From contig NZ_FNNP01000002.1 of the NCBI RefSeq assembly GCF_900106805.1, positions 186,001 through 250,000 of the forward strand: 64,000 bases of DNA, in the 5' to 3' direction. Source of the DNA: Ruegeria halocynthiae (lineage in GTDB: Bacteria; Pseudomonadota; Alphaproteobacteria; Rhodobacterales; Rhodobacteraceae). Each line of letters opens with the position of its first letter. Position 1 is the stretch's first letter. A program made the translations under genes and the position numbers. The notes under the pieces were generated by a model. That model was given only the letters and a program-made list of their open reading frames with translations. It was not told the origin of the DNA and ran no database searches. Of the stretch, positions 29,377 through 38,663 are shown piece after piece.

Positions 29377-30329
29377 GGCGCAAGTGGCGCCCCTCATTGG
29401 GGTTTGTTCTGGGCGGCGGGCTTGTGGGCACGCTCGTTCTGTCTCTGCTAGGGCTGATCGCGCTGCGTTATCTTGGGCCCGAGATCGGGTTTCGTAATGC
29501 CGCGGGCCTGCTGGCGGTCCTGATCGGATGTGCAACCGCAGTGCTTGGATATCTTATGGTGCGGCTTTTGCTCCGCCCAATTTCGGCACTTGCCGCCTAT
29601 TCAGGCGCAGTGGAGCTGGGGCATCCCGCTGAGCCGCCCGATCACTTCGGGACGCAGGAATTGTCGCGCCTCGCCGGCTCGGTGCTGAGCATGGCGGATA
29701 CGTTGCAACGGCGCGAAGCGTCAATCCGTGTGTTTTCAGATCACGTCACGCATGAGCTGAAAACCCCGGTCACAGCGATCCGTGCGGCAGGCGAGTTGCT
29801 TGCCGAGGGTAATGCGCTTACGGATCAGGACTGCATGTTGCTGCAACAGATATTGGGCGCAAGCGATCAGATGCAAACGCAGCTTGGCACGCTTAACAGT
29901 GTCGCGAAAGCAAGGGTGCCGGAGCATCACGGGGCAGCCACACTCAACAATCTTACCGACGAGATGCGCGCCTCTTGCCCCAAACTTGATCTAATCATTG
30001 AAGGGGGCGATCAGACATTGCCTCTTGCGGCCTCGGGCCTCCGTATTGTCGTGCGCCAACTTCTTGACAACGCGCACCGGCACGGGGCAGGGCAGGTGGC
30101 ACTAATCGCAAAGCCCGGGCGATTGGTTATACAAGACGATGGACCGGGTATATCTGACGGCAACCGTGATCGCGTCTTCAACCCGTTTTTTACGACGGCG
30201 CGTGAGGAGGGAGGTACCGGGATGGGCCTGACCATTGTTGCAAATCTGCTGAGCGCCCATGGAGGGCACATTGCGCTGATCCCATCCGATACAGGTGCGT
30301 GTTTTGAGATTGTCTTTCCAATGGGTTGA
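29364..30329 (+). CDS. Sensor histidine kinase with minimal periplasmic loop
   Basis: This 321-residue kinase has two membrane helices (about 14-35 and 47-69) separated by only about ten residues, then a HAMP-like linker, a dimerisation helix with phospho-acceptor H130 (FSDHVTHELKTPVTAIR), an N-box (RQLLDNAHRHG) and ATP-binding G-boxes (DDGPGIS, GGTGMGL). Because it has almost no periplasmic domain, the signal is probably sensed within the membrane or through a partner such as the co-encoded DUF4173-like protein. Its partner regulator is encoded in the overlapping gene upstream. Confidence 0.92.
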   Translation: MAGLRRKWRPSLGFVLGGGLVGTLVLSLLGLIALRYLGPEIGFRNAAGLLAVLIGCATAVLGYLMVRLLLRPISALAAYSGAVELGHPAEPPDHFGTQELSRLAGSVLSMADTLQRREASIRVFSDHVTHELKTPVTAIRAAGELLAEGNALTDQDCMLLQQILGASDQMQTQLGTLNSVAKARVPEHHGAATLNNLTDEMRASCPKLDLIIEGGDQTLPLAASGLRIVVRQLLDNAHRHGAGQVALIAKPGRLVIQDDGPGISDGNRDRVFNPFFTTAREEGGTGMGLTIVANLLSAHGGHIALIPSDTGACFEIVFPMG

Positions 30330-30404
30330 GCAGTTTCGTTCACTTGTACAGCTCCGTTAAAAATACTACCTTTAGTAGAAATTTCTAGATTTATAGGACC
30401 GTAG

Positions 30405-31535
30405 ATGAAGGTTCGCATTGCCGCTCTGCTAACAATATGTGCAGCCGCGTTACTTTGGTTCACCGAACCACTCAAATCCAAGAATATTGAGAAGGTTTGC
30501 ATCGACAAGACAGCCAATTTGGCAGACGTAGTTGACGCATGCACAACTATGCTCGAGGCTTGTGATCGACCTGCGGAACATGTTTATCTGTACTATGCCC
30601 GGCGTGCAGAGGCTCACTATTGTTTGGGTGAATACAGCAACGCAATTGACGACGCAGATAGGGCTTTGGACTATGCCCCATCTAGCGCTCGAATGTTAGT
30701 CTGGCGGGCATATGCAGCAAACGCGTTAGATGACCGCGCGACCTCTGATGCGGATTTTGAGCGTGCGTTGCAGTTCAACAATCAGGATGCGTACGTCCTT
30801 TATAACAGGGCAAAGCTGAATCGTAAGCGTGGCGAGATTGAAGCAGCAAAGCATGATTACCAAGCGGTACTGCAGATTGCACCAGATCATCAGGATGCAA
30901 TGACGCAATTGATAGATCTGCTTCTCATTGAAGGCAATCATGACGAGGTCGAGAGATTACTGGATTATTCGCGTCTGACATGGCCGGAAGAGGAGTGGGT
31001 CTACACCAGTCAAATGTTCCATAGTCTTGAGCATTCGGGTGACATGAAACGCGCATTAGCCGCAGCTGAAACTTATGAAGATTTATTTCCTAACTCGCCA
31101 GATGGCACGTTTTATCTGGCCCTCGTGAGCTTTCGACTTGGTCGTGATGACAAAGGAATTACGTATGTCGAAAGGTATCTTGATCTTTTGGCCGAAGAAG
31201 AAACCACATTCCTCGGTTATACCAAGGGGATGTACGACAGGGCTCTTAGTTGGATTGTTCTCCGACAAGACGCAAGATGGCTGCAGCGCGTTTTCTTCTA
31301 TGCAGGTATCGGAAAAACTGACCTCGCCAAAAATGAAGTCAAAGAATTTTTGAACGATACAGGGTCCAAGGGAAGAAAAATTCTTATAGGTCTGATCGAA
31401 AAAGAGGGGATCGCGATCACACACGAAGCGCGCAGAGGAGAGCCAGAGCATTTGGATAGCGCCATAGAAGCTTATGTTCTGCACAAAAAGGAACAATTCG
31501 GGTTAAGCCACTATGTCTCGCCCACAACACCGTGA
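30405..31535 (+). CDS. Tetratricopeptide-repeat protein with N-terminal membrane anchor
   Basis: This 376-residue protein starts with a signal anchor or signal peptide (RIAALLTICAAALLWF). At least three TPR units follow between about 60 and 170; YYARRAEAHYCLGEYSNAIDDAD and LYNRAKLNRKRGEIEAAKHDY show the W/L/G/Y-A-A/Y-A-P pattern in parts (EAHYCLGEYSNAIDDAD, AKLNRKRGEIEAAKHDY). It probably lies in the periplasm or on the outer face of the inner membrane as a scaffold. By eye its base composition is more AT-rich than the flanking genes. No specific function can be assigned. Confidence 0.75.
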   Translation: MKVRIAALLTICAAALLWFTEPLKSKNIEKVCIDKTANLADVVDACTTMLEACDRPAEHVYLYYARRAEAHYCLGEYSNAIDDADRALDYAPSSARMLVWRAYAANALDDRATSDADFERALQFNNQDAYVLYNRAKLNRKRGEIEAAKHDYQAVLQIAPDHQDAMTQLIDLLLIEGNHDEVERLLDYSRLTWPEEEWVYTSQMFHSLEHSGDMKRALAAAETYEDLFPNSPDGTFYLALVSFRLGRDDKGITYVERYLDLLAEEETTFLGYTKGMYDRALSWIVLRQDARWLQRVFFYAGIGKTDLAKNEVKEFLNDTGSKGRKILIGLIEKEGIAITHEARRGEPEHLDSAIEAYVLHKKEQFGLSHYVSPTTP

Positions 31536-31726
31536 GCGCAGCACCCCGTGTCAATTTGCGCCTCTGTATTCGATTGATCCCAAGCCAATCCTCATTTAAT
31601 GGAGGCCCTGTCAAATCAGAGTCACCCGTGGGGCCGCTGTGTCCCCTCACGGCTCAGTGCCAATGTCACGTCGGCACATAGCTCTTGGATCGCACGCCCC
31701 TGAGAGGCTTAAAAAGGTAAGGGAAT

Positions 31727-33940
31727 ATGGCAGAAAAATCGAACTTCGACGTATTGTATACCATTGTAGACGAAGCGCCTGAATTGGCGAGCGCCTCGTT
31801 CCTGCCCATCATCCGCAAGTTTGCATCAGCCGCTGGAGTCAGCGTCGGCACCAAGGATATATCGCTGGCCGGACGCATTATTGCGACTTTCCCCGAGAAC
31901 CTGACAGACGAACAGCGCATCACCGATGACCTGGCAGCACTGGGTGAGTTGGTGAAAACACCGGACGCAAACGTCATCAAACTGCCCAACATCTCGGCAT
32001 CGGCACCGCAACTGGTAGCAGCCATCGAAGAGCTGCAGTCGCAGGGCTACAACATACCAAACTACCCCGAAGAGCCTTCGACTGATGAAGAAAAGGCGAT
32101 CCGGGCACGTTATGACGCCATCAAGGGCTCGGCAGTGAACCCTGTGCTGCGTGAGGGCAATAGCGACCGTCGCGCCGCGCGTGCCGTGAAGAATTATGCA
32201 CAAAATAACCCGCATTCGATGGGCGACTGGAGCACGGACAGTAAGACCAAAGTGTCATCAATGCCGGGCAATGACTTCTACGCCAACGAGAAATCGGCGA
32301 CGATCACCACAGCGCAGGCTGGTAATGCAAAGATCGAATTTGTCGGCAAGGATGGCAGCGTCACCGTATTGAAAGACGCTTGGCCACTGGAAGAAGGCAC
32401 CGTGGCTGACGCAACCTTCATGTCGGTCAAGGCTTTGTCGTCTTTCCTCGCGGACGCGATCGAAGACACCAGGAAAGACGGGACCATGTTCTCGCTTCAC
32501 CTGAAGGCGACGATGATGAAAGTCAGTGACCCAATCATTTTTGGCTATGGGGTCAAAGCTTGGCTTGCCCCGGTGTTTGAGAAATTCGGCGCTGAAATGG
32601 ATGCGTTGGGTGTTAACCCGAACTCGGGGCTTGGTGATCTGCTTGAGCGGGTTCAGGGCAATGCAGACATCATGGCCGCAGTCAACGCGATCAAAGGTGA
32701 TCGCCCGTCAATGTACATGGTGGATTCGGATCGCGGTATCACCAACCTTCACGTCCCATCGGATGTGATCATCGACGCATCGATGCCCGCAGTGATCCGC
32801 GCTGGCGGTAAGGGCTGGGATCAGACGGGGGCTAAAGGTGATACAAACTGTGTTATCCCTGACCGTTGCTATGCATCTGTATATGACGAAGCCATTAACT
32901 TCTTCAAAGCCAATGGCGCGCTGAATCCAGCAACAGCCGGTGCCGTCGCCAACGTCGGGCTCATGGCGCAGAAGGCTGAGGAATACGGCTCTCACCCGAC
33001 TACATTCCAGGCCCCGGCAAACGGCACCATTCGCATCGTATTGGCTAACGGTGACGTGCTGCATGAGCACGAAGTTGAATCTGGTGACATCTGGCGCGCA
33101 TGCACCGTGAAGAAAGCTCCGATTGAGAACTGGATTCAACTGGCGATGGACCGTCAGCGCCTGACCGGTTCTGAGTCAATCTTCTGGTTGGATGCAAATC
33201 GTGCGCATGACGCAGAACTGATCCAACATGTCCAACCGGTGCTTGAGGCCGCGGGCGTAGCCGACAAGTTCCTGATTATGGCCCCGCGCGAAGCGACCCG
33301 CCAATCGCTTGAGACCATCACAGCCGGCAACGACAGCATAGCCATCACCGGGAACGTATTGCGGGACTACCTGACCGATCTGTTCCCGATCCTCGAATTG
33401 GGCACGTCAGCCAAGATGTTGTCGATCGTCAAACTGATGAATGGCGGCGGCCTTTTCGAAACGGGTGCGGGTGGCTCGGCCCCGAAACACGTCCAGCAAT
33501 TGGTTGAAGAAAACCACCTGCGCTGGGACTCCATGGGTGAGTTCTGTGCCTTGGGTGAATCCCTGAGCTTTCTGGCCGATAGCAAGGGCAACGCCAAAGC
33601 TGGTGTGCTGGGTGCGGCAGCTGAGGCTGCGACGCAGGGCATCCTGGATAACAACAAGTCGCCCAGCCGTAAGGTTGGCCAACCAGACAACCGTGATAGC
33701 CACTACTGGTTTGCACGCTACTGGGCCGAAGCGCTGGCGGCACAATCTGATGATGCCGATCTTGCCGCCGAGTTTGCGCCACTCGCAACCGCGTTGGCAG
33801 ACAAGGAAGAGCAGATTTTGGCAGAGTTGGCAGCGGCCCAGGGCAAGCCAGCGGATCTGGGCGGATACTTCCACACCGATCAGGCCAAAGCGGCAGCAGT
33901 GATGCGCCCCAGTGCGACGTTGAACGCACTTATAGGGTAA
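31727..33940 (+). CDS. icd: Monomeric NADP-dependent isocitrate dehydrogenase
   Basis: The 737-residue length and sequence match the monomeric IDH family (for example [36 protein letters not shown] given in parts: [35 protein letters not shown]). It catalyses oxidative decarboxylation of isocitrate to 2-oxoglutarate with NADP+ in the TCA cycle. This type is unrelated in size to the homodimeric 45-kDa enzyme and occurs in several marine bacteria. An AAGGTAAGGG ribosome binding site precedes the ATG. The gene stands alone and is followed by a strong intrinsic terminator. Confidence 0.96.
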   Translation: MAEKSNFDVLYTIVDEAPELASASFLPIIRKFASAAGVSVGTKDISLAGRIIATFPENLTDEQRITDDLAALGELVKTPDANVIKLPNISASAPQLVAAIEELQSQGYNIPNYPEEPSTDEEKAIRARYDAIKGSAVNPVLREGNSDRRAARAVKNYAQNNPHSMGDWSTDSKTKVSSMPGNDFYANEKSATITTAQAGNAKIEFVGKDGSVTVLKDAWPLEEGTVADATFMSVKALSSFLADAIEDTRKDGTMFSLHLKATMMKVSDPIIFGYGVKAWLAPVFEKFGAEMDALGVNPNSGLGDLLERVQGNADIMAAVNAIKGDRPSMYMVDSDRGITNLHVPSDVIIDASMPAVIRAGGKGWDQTGAKGDTNCVIPDRCYASVYDEAINFFKANGALNPATAGAVANVGLMAQKAEEYGSHPTTFQAPANGTIRIVLANGDVLHEHEVESGDIWRACTVKKAPIENWIQLAMDRQRLTGSESIFWLDANRAHDAELIQHVQPVLEAAGVADKFLIMAPREATRQSLETITAGNDSIAITGNVLRDYLTDLFPILELGTSAKMLSIVKLMNGGGLFETGAGGSAPKHVQQLVEENHLRWDSMGEFCALGESLSFLADSKGNAKAGVLGAAAEAATQGILDNNKSPSRKVGQPDNRDSHYWFARYWAEALAAQSDDADLAAEFAPLATALADKEEQILAELAAAQGKPADLGGYFHTDQAKAAAVMRPSATLNALIG

Positions 33941-33970
33941 GTTTCAGATCGACCAAAATCCTTAGCGAGA

Positions 33971-33999
33971 AACCGGCCCTTAGCGGGCCGGTTTTTTTT
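33971..33999 (+). terminator. Intrinsic terminator of icd
   Basis: AACCGGCCC and GGGCCGGTT form a 9-bp stem with a 5-base loop, followed directly by a run of T on the plus strand. It starts 30 bases after the icd stop codon. Confidence 0.92.
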
Positions 34000-34009
34000 C
34001 TCTGAATAA

Positions 34010-34042
34010 GAAAAGGGCCGACCCCCATAGCCAGCCCTTTTC
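34010..34042. repeat. Inverted repeat between two terminators
   Basis: GAAAAGGGC at 34010-34018 and GCCCTTTTC at 34034-34042 are perfect inverted copies separated by 15 bases. The hairpin has an A/T-rich base and lies just past the icd terminator. It may be a back-up bidirectional terminator. The rest of the gap (34043-34240) shows no gene that I recognise. Confidence 0.5.
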
Positions 34043-34242
34043 TGAGTGAGTGGTGGGGCTGACGCCTCACCGGTGCAGTTGAGTTAATCCTACGCTTATT
34101 GCTCATCCTGAATATTGGGGGATTCCCGTAGAGGAGTGGTTTTTTTGACCGTTTAACAGCAATATTGGATATTATGTATGCTCTAAAGGACTGATACATT
34201 GTTTCCCCCTTCCGGCGACCTCAACAGACGATTCTGAACGAC

Positions 34243-34271
34243 AAAAAAAGGGCCGGTCCTGAGACCGGCCC
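34243..34271 (-). terminator. Intrinsic terminator of the kinase/LysM-binding-protein operon
   Basis: On the minus strand GGGCCGGTC and GACCGGCCC form a 9-bp stem with loop TCAG, followed by seven T. It lies 28 bases after the stop of the last LysM-binding-protein gene and marks the 3' end of the long minus-strand cluster. Confidence 0.92.
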
Positions 34272-34298
34272 CAAAGATTGGTCGAATCGACCGAGGGA

Positions 34299-35411
34299 TC
34301 AGTTGGATGCAGCGTTCAGCTTTTCATTCTGCTCACGCAGAGTGTCCGAAATAATCGCGTACCATTCACCCGATTCACGCATTTCAATCAAACCCTTGTT
34401 CATCATGGCGATGTATTCGCGCGCGAACGGGTTGGTGCGATGCGCAAGGAAGCTCATCGACGACAGAGTCGAGACATACGGATTCTCAACGATGTCAGCC
34501 GAAGTCAGGCCCATGTCCTTCATTGTCGATGCGAACAGGTCGACTTCGAATGCCGCTACATCAGCTGTACCGGTCAATACAGCATCAAGGCATTCGCGGG
34601 CCGAATTAGGCTGAACCACGGTTGTGTTGTTATGGTTCAGACCTTGTTCTTCCAGAACCACCATGCTCCAGCCGGACATACGGCAAATGGTCGATCCTTC
34701 GAGATCCGAGAAATCCGTCGCCTTTGCATAATCGCTTTCAGGCAAGGTGAAGAAACCTCCGACGATATCGTACACCGGAACCGAAGCGACAAATTGCGTG
34801 CAGCGGGCTTCGGTCGCCTCAGACCACTCATACGAGCGGTTGGTGCAATCAGGGACGGTCCAAGCGATCGAGATGTCAAACGCGCCAAGGGGCAGAAGCG
34901 TGTCCAGATGCGAGCTCCAGTCGTCCACAAAGCTGACCGAGTAGTCCCGGCTGTTGCCAGCCCGCTGAAGGCTGGTTGTCGCCAGACGAGTCATGATTCC
35001 GCCACCGTTCAACGACTCGGTGGTAAACGGTTCCCATCCGTTACCTGCCACCAACTTGATCGGTGGTGCATAAACATTCGAGCGTTTTACGCTTGCCGCG
35101 CGCTTTTCTTCCGCGGCAATCAGTTCCTGAGCACTTTGACCATTGGGCAGGCTGCCATCCTCACAGGGCAGAGCCAGCACGAGGCCCGGGGAAAGCGAAC
35201 CGGGGTTGGTGATCGCATTCCGGTTGGCGTTAAAGATCGGCTGGTAGTTCGAGGTGCCATAGGCGGCGATGGCAATGGTCGCCAGCGTATCGCCGTCCTG
35301 AACGGTATAGTTGTTGCAGGCCTCTTGCGCGGCGGCGGCGCCGGCGCTCAGAGCGGTGAAGGCTGACGCCGACAGTACTGCTTTCTTCAGTTTCTTGTTA
35401 AACATGTCCAC
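34299..35411 (-). CDS. Exported LysM plus SBP_bac_3-like protein (second copy)
   Basis: This 370-residue protein has a signal peptide ending near residue 28 (SAGAAAAQEA), a LysM domain at about 34-82 (YTVQDGDTLATIAIAAYG, NANRNAI) bracketed by two Cys, and a solute-binding-protein fold at about 110-365 (VSFVDDWSSHLDTLLPLGAFD, here split VSFVDDWSSHLD and LLPLGAFDIS). Four Cys in the binding fold are shared with the upstream paralog and may form disulfides. LysM would tether it to peptidoglycan, so free diffusion as a transporter subunit is unlikely, and no permease or ATPase lies nearby. It is the last gene of the kinase/phosphatase/FHA operon, which suggests a periplasmic sensing role. Confidence 0.8.
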   Translation of the reverse strand: MDMFNKKLKKAVLSASAFTALSAGAAAAQEACNNYTVQDGDTLATIAIAAYGTSNYQPIFNANRNAITNPGSLSPGLVLALPCEDGSLPNGQSAQELIAAEEKRAASVKRSNVYAPPIKLVAGNGWEPFTTESLNGGGIMTRLATTSLQRAGNSRDYSVSFVDDWSSHLDTLLPLGAFDISIAWTVPDCTNRSYEWSEATEARCTQFVASVPVYDIVGGFFTLPESDYAKATDFSDLEGSTICRMSGWSMVVLEEQGLNHNNTTVVQPNSARECLDAVLTGTADVAAFEVDLFASTMKDMGLTSADIVENPYVSTLSSMSFLAHRTNPFAREYIAMMNKGLIEMRESGEWYAIISDTLREQNEKLNAASN

Positions 35412-35448
35412 TTCCTCCAGTGTTTATTTAGTCAGGCCAATTGGGGGT

Positions 35449-36711
35449 TTAGCCATTTTCCATTTGATGGCGCAGCGCGGTTGAAACGATATCGCGCCAT
35501 TCGCCGGATTGCTGCATGATCGCCAGACCCTGGTTGAGCGTCTCAAGGACCGCTTCCCCATCCGGATTGTCTTTGTGGGTCATTACGTTAAGCGACTTGA
35601 TTGCCGCCAGGTTGGGGTTTTCGATGATCTGATGCTCATAGCCCAACCGCCCGATCACCTCGACGGCCAAATGGGCCTCGATCGCAACGATATCGGCGTT
35701 ACCTTCCATAACTGCATGGAAGCAGTCATCCGGCGAGACCGGGCGCATCAGGGTAATGGCGGGTTCGTAGAGGCCGACCGCATCCATATGCGACAGCGAC
35801 CACCCTTCGGGTCGGCAAATCGTTGTGCCCGCGAAATCCGCGTATGTCAGCGTCTGTTCGTACCCCGAGCCGTCCTTTGCAAAGAACGTGTCCACAACTT
35901 CGTAGAACGGGTTAGAGAAGTTATAGGTCTCGCAGCGCACCCGGTCTTTTTCCGACAGCGAGTCGACTGCCTCACAATTCGGACGCGACCACGGGAAGGT
36001 GGCATCAAAGGCGAGCGTCGGCATCAACAGATCCAGATGTGAAGACCAGTCATTGACGAACTGGATTTTGTAGGACTGTTCAGGCGCGGCCCGCAGCATC
36101 GCGGTCTCAACCAGATTGGTGTAGAGGCCACGATTTGGCAGCGCTTCATCGGTAAAGGGCGCGTAGTTACCCCCAGTGATCAGCAAGAGTTGGCGGTCAC
36201 GAATTTCCGGGCGTTCACCGGCATCCGCATTGCGGATCAGCGCAGCCCCTTCGGCACGCGCAGCCTCGATTTCTTTCTTGGCCGCAGCTTTGGCATCAAT
36301 CACCGCATCCTCGCTGGCCTTTTTGGCTTCGGCCTCTGCCGCAGCGACGCGGGCTTCGGCTGCGGCGATGGCCTTTTCGGCCCGCTCTTCGGCGGCTTTG
36401 ACCAGTTCGGACGCCATTTCAGCGGCCATGCGACCAGCTTCGGTGTCCGGCACCTGTGCCGAGCGGCCGACATCTTCCAGACAGGGAAAGGTCAGTACAT
36501 CGCCAACGCGGATGATGTTGGGGTTCGAACCAATGATATCCCGGTTTGCGTCATAGATAATCCGGTAGTCCTCGGTCGCGTAGACTGCGAGAGCCAGTTC
36601 CCGCAAACTGTCGCCACGCTGGATTTCGTAGGTCGAGCACGCCTCTTGCGCCGACGCCGCTCCTGTCGCGGCCGCAAGAGCCAGGCTAGATATGATAAGA
36701 TGGTTTCTCAT
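35449..36711 (-). CDS. Exported LysM plus SBP_bac_3-like protein with Ala-rich helix (first copy)
   Basis: This 420-residue paralog of the downstream gene has a signal peptide (ATGAASAQEA, cleaved near 21) and a LysM domain at about 25-75 (YEIQRGDSLRELALAVYA, YDANRDIIG). A long Ala/Glu/Lys-rich helix at about 90-165 follows and is absent from the second copy. The binding fold at about 175-415 includes FVNDWSSHLDLLMPTLAFD and TICRPEGWSLSHM. The frame stays open upstream to 36957, but the ATG at 36711 with its signal peptide is clearly the start. The helix could act as a spacer or oligomerisation rod above the peptidoglycan layer. It lies 23 bases after the PP2C gene. Confidence 0.82.
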   Translation of the reverse strand: MRNHLIISSLALAAATGAASAQEACSTYEIQRGDSLRELALAVYATEDYRIIYDANRDIIGSNPNIIRVGDVLTFPCLEDVGRSAQVPDTEAGRMAAEMASELVKAAEERAEKAIAAAEARVAAAEAEAKKASEDAVIDAKAAAKKEIEAARAEGAALIRNADAGERPEIRDRQLLLITGGNYAPFTDEALPNRGLYTNLVETAMLRAAPEQSYKIQFVNDWSSHLDLLMPTLAFDATFPWSRPNCEAVDSLSEKDRVRCETYNFSNPFYEVVDTFFAKDGSGYEQTLTYADFAGTTICRPEGWSLSHMDAVGLYEPAITLMRPVSPDDCFHAVMEGNADIVAIEAHLAVEVIGRLGYEHQIIENPNLAAIKSLNVMTHKDNPDGEAVLETLNQGLAIMQQSGEWRDIVSTALRHQMENG

Positions 36712-36734
36712 TTGGTCCTGTTTCACTGCCTTGT

Positions 36735-37514
36735 TTATGTCTGTGCCGGTTTGACGACGGCGATTGAAATATTGTCCTGGTTCGGGTCGGCCTTGGCGTG
36801 CAACGCCTGAAGAAGCGCGTCGGCAATATCGCGGGCCGGAGATTGAATATGCGTGCGCAGCAATGCTTCGATTTCGGCATTGCCGAGATACTGCAGCCCG
36901 TCGCTGCCGAGGATCAGAACATCCGCCGCCTTCAGCGCCAGAGGCTGTTCCGGACAATCAACCTTCGGGATCGCAGCGCCCATGATGACCGAAGTCAGCT
37001 GATTGCGGTCGGGGTGGGCCTGCGCCTCTTCTGTGCTTAGCAACCCTTGGGCCAACTGCGCGTCAATCAGCGGGGCCATCGAGTGATCCTCGTTGATCTG
37101 CGACAAGGCGCCGTCGCGAAACAGATACAGCGGGCTGTCACCGATCGAGATCCAGAAGACCCGGTGATCCAGCATCAGAATGCCCAGCAGGGTAGAGCCC
37201 AGATTGACCTTGTTTTCTTCACCATGGCTAGCCATCGCGGCGTTGGCCTGCATTGCGGCCAGCGGCAGAGCGTCGAGCAGAGCGCCCTCGGAAAGGTCGG
37301 GCCCGTCCAACTGGGCATCCATTGCATCATGCCACGCCGAAATGACCAGTTGCGATGCAACATCACCTGCCTCATGGCCGCCCATTCCGTCGGCAATGAC
37401 AACGTATCCCGCATTTGCCGTGTCCGAGACCCGAGCGGCAATCGCGTCTTCCTGCGAGCCGCGCCGACCCTGGTCCAGGATCAGGGCAATATCATATGCA
37501 GGGGTCGCCAGCAT
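36735..37514 (-). CDS. PP2C-family Ser/Thr phosphatase
   Basis: This is a 259-residue soluble phosphatase of the PPM/PP2C (PppA-like) type. The metal-site motifs are in order: RRGSQEDA (a variant of the usual R-x-x-N-E-D), VIADGMGGHEAGD, GSTLLGIL, ISIGDSPLYLFRDG, ILGSDGL and PNQDNISIAVV. All metal-binding Asp residues are present, so it should be active. It starts inside the stop of the FHA gene (TAATG). Beside the transmembrane kinase and the FHA protein it would reverse threonine phosphorylation, as PppA does for PpkA in type VI secretion control. Confidence 0.92.
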   Translation of the reverse strand: MLATPAYDIALILDQGRRGSQEDAIAARVSDTANAGYVVIADGMGGHEAGDVASQLVISAWHDAMDAQLDGPDLSEGALLDALPLAAMQANAAMASHGEENKVNLGSTLLGILMLDHRVFWISIGDSPLYLFRDGALSQINEDHSMAPLIDAQLAQGLLSTEEAQAHPDRNQLTSVIMGAAIPKVDCPEQPLALKAADVLILGSDGLQYLGNAEIEALLRTHIQSPARDIADALLQALHAKADPNQDNISIAVVKPAQT

Positions 37515-38473
37515 TAATCGGCATCCCGCCAGTCAAAACCATCATCGCAGAATGCGGTAAAGCGAACCGAAGTTTCGCTGATACGGACAAGATCACCGCT
37601 AGACAGAGCAATGGTGCTGAGCACCGGCTTTCCATTCAAACGCACGAGATTAGCCTTACCACCATGACCCAGATAACACTTCCGGTCTTCCGGATCGTAG
37701 GCGATGACGGCGTGATTGCTCCGCGAGATTCCGGTATCGCCAAAATCCAGCTGAATGGCCTGATCGTCGTTGCGCCCGATCTGCATCAGCCCTTCGGTCA
37801 AGGTAACACAGGCACCCCGACCGGGGCCGGCGGTTATGACCAGCCAGCCAACAGGGAAAGTCTCTTGCGTTGAATCCGTTTTTGCAACGGGTTCAGCGGT
37901 TTCGATCAGTTCTTGAACATGCGTATCAGCCCTTTCAAAGCCCAAGAAGGTGGTCTTGACACGCGAGCGTCTGTCCTCGGCTGGGGCAGGGGCCTCAGCG
38001 GATTGCGGTGCTTCGTCAACCGGCATTGGGACAGGTTCTGATGCCGGTTCGGCGGCGAACTCTGGCTGATCAGGGGCCTCGGCTACGTCTTCGCTTTCCG
38101 AGCCCGCTAGTTCAGCGACTTCTGCCAACGGCTGCTCTTCTTCAGCGACGTCCTCCGTATTCAAGTGAAGCGTGACGATCTGCTCATCATCGCCTTCGAC
38201 CTCCGGGGCCTCGGCTACTTCCTCTTCAACGGTCTGATCTTCGTCGAACTCCGGCATGGGTTCTTCCGGGATCAGTTCGTCTGTTTCCTCGTAACTGTCC
38301 GAGTTCACGTTGCCACCCGCAAGTGCTGCGCGAAGGGCGTTGAAATCCGCGATCGGCTCGGGTTTTTCAGTCTCTACAGCTTCTTCAACTGCTTCGATCT
38401 CTGCTGCATCTTCTTCTTTCGGTTTGCCGGCACCTTCGAGAAGCCGGCTAAGAGGGCTTTTATATTTGAACAT
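37514..38473 (-). CDS. FHA-domain protein with acidic disordered N-terminus
   Basis: The 319-residue protein has a short basic start, an acidic Glu/Pro/Ala-rich disordered region at about 20-170 and a C-terminal FHA domain at about 208-310. The phosphothreonine-binding residues are visible: GR (233-234), S250 and H254 in ISRSNH, and N280 in RLNGKP. A KTTFLGF segment at 173-179 just before the FHA domain contains candidate phospho-acceptor threonines, which may bind the protein's own FHA domain or another one. It lies between the kinase and the phosphatase genes and is the likely phospho-dependent adaptor. Confidence 0.9.
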   Translation of the reverse strand: MFKYKSPLSRLLEGAGKPKEEDAAEIEAVEEAVETEKPEPIADFNALRAALAGGNVNSDSYEETDELIPEEPMPEFDEDQTVEEEVAEAPEVEGDDEQIVTLHLNTEDVAEEEQPLAEVAELAGSESEDVAEAPDQPEFAAEPASEPVPMPVDEAPQSAEAPAPAEDRRSRVKTTFLGFERADTHVQELIETAEPVAKTDSTQETFPVGWLVITAGPGRGACVTLTEGLMQIGRNDDQAIQLDFGDTGISRSNHAVIAYDPEDRKCYLGHGGKANLVRLNGKPVLSTIALSSGDLVRISETSVRFTAFCDDGFDWRDAD

Positions 38474-38663
38474 GGTGTCGACACCTTCTTTGATTTCTGA
38501 TGCGGATAATTTCCCGCGAGACTGCTGTTAACCGCTGCGCCAAAGGCGGAGGTCACTGATGAAGAGGGAACAGATAAACATTTACTTTGCGACGGGCCCA
38601 AATCCCGACGGGGTGACGTTTGAGGCGGCACCCCCAGTACACACGCTGGCGGCACCTATACGA

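Noticed and set aside
34299..36711. Ordinary amino-acid ABC importer subunits
   Set aside because: The proteins carry LysM domains, and no permease or ATPase gene is adjacent; the genes run on from a phosphatase gene.
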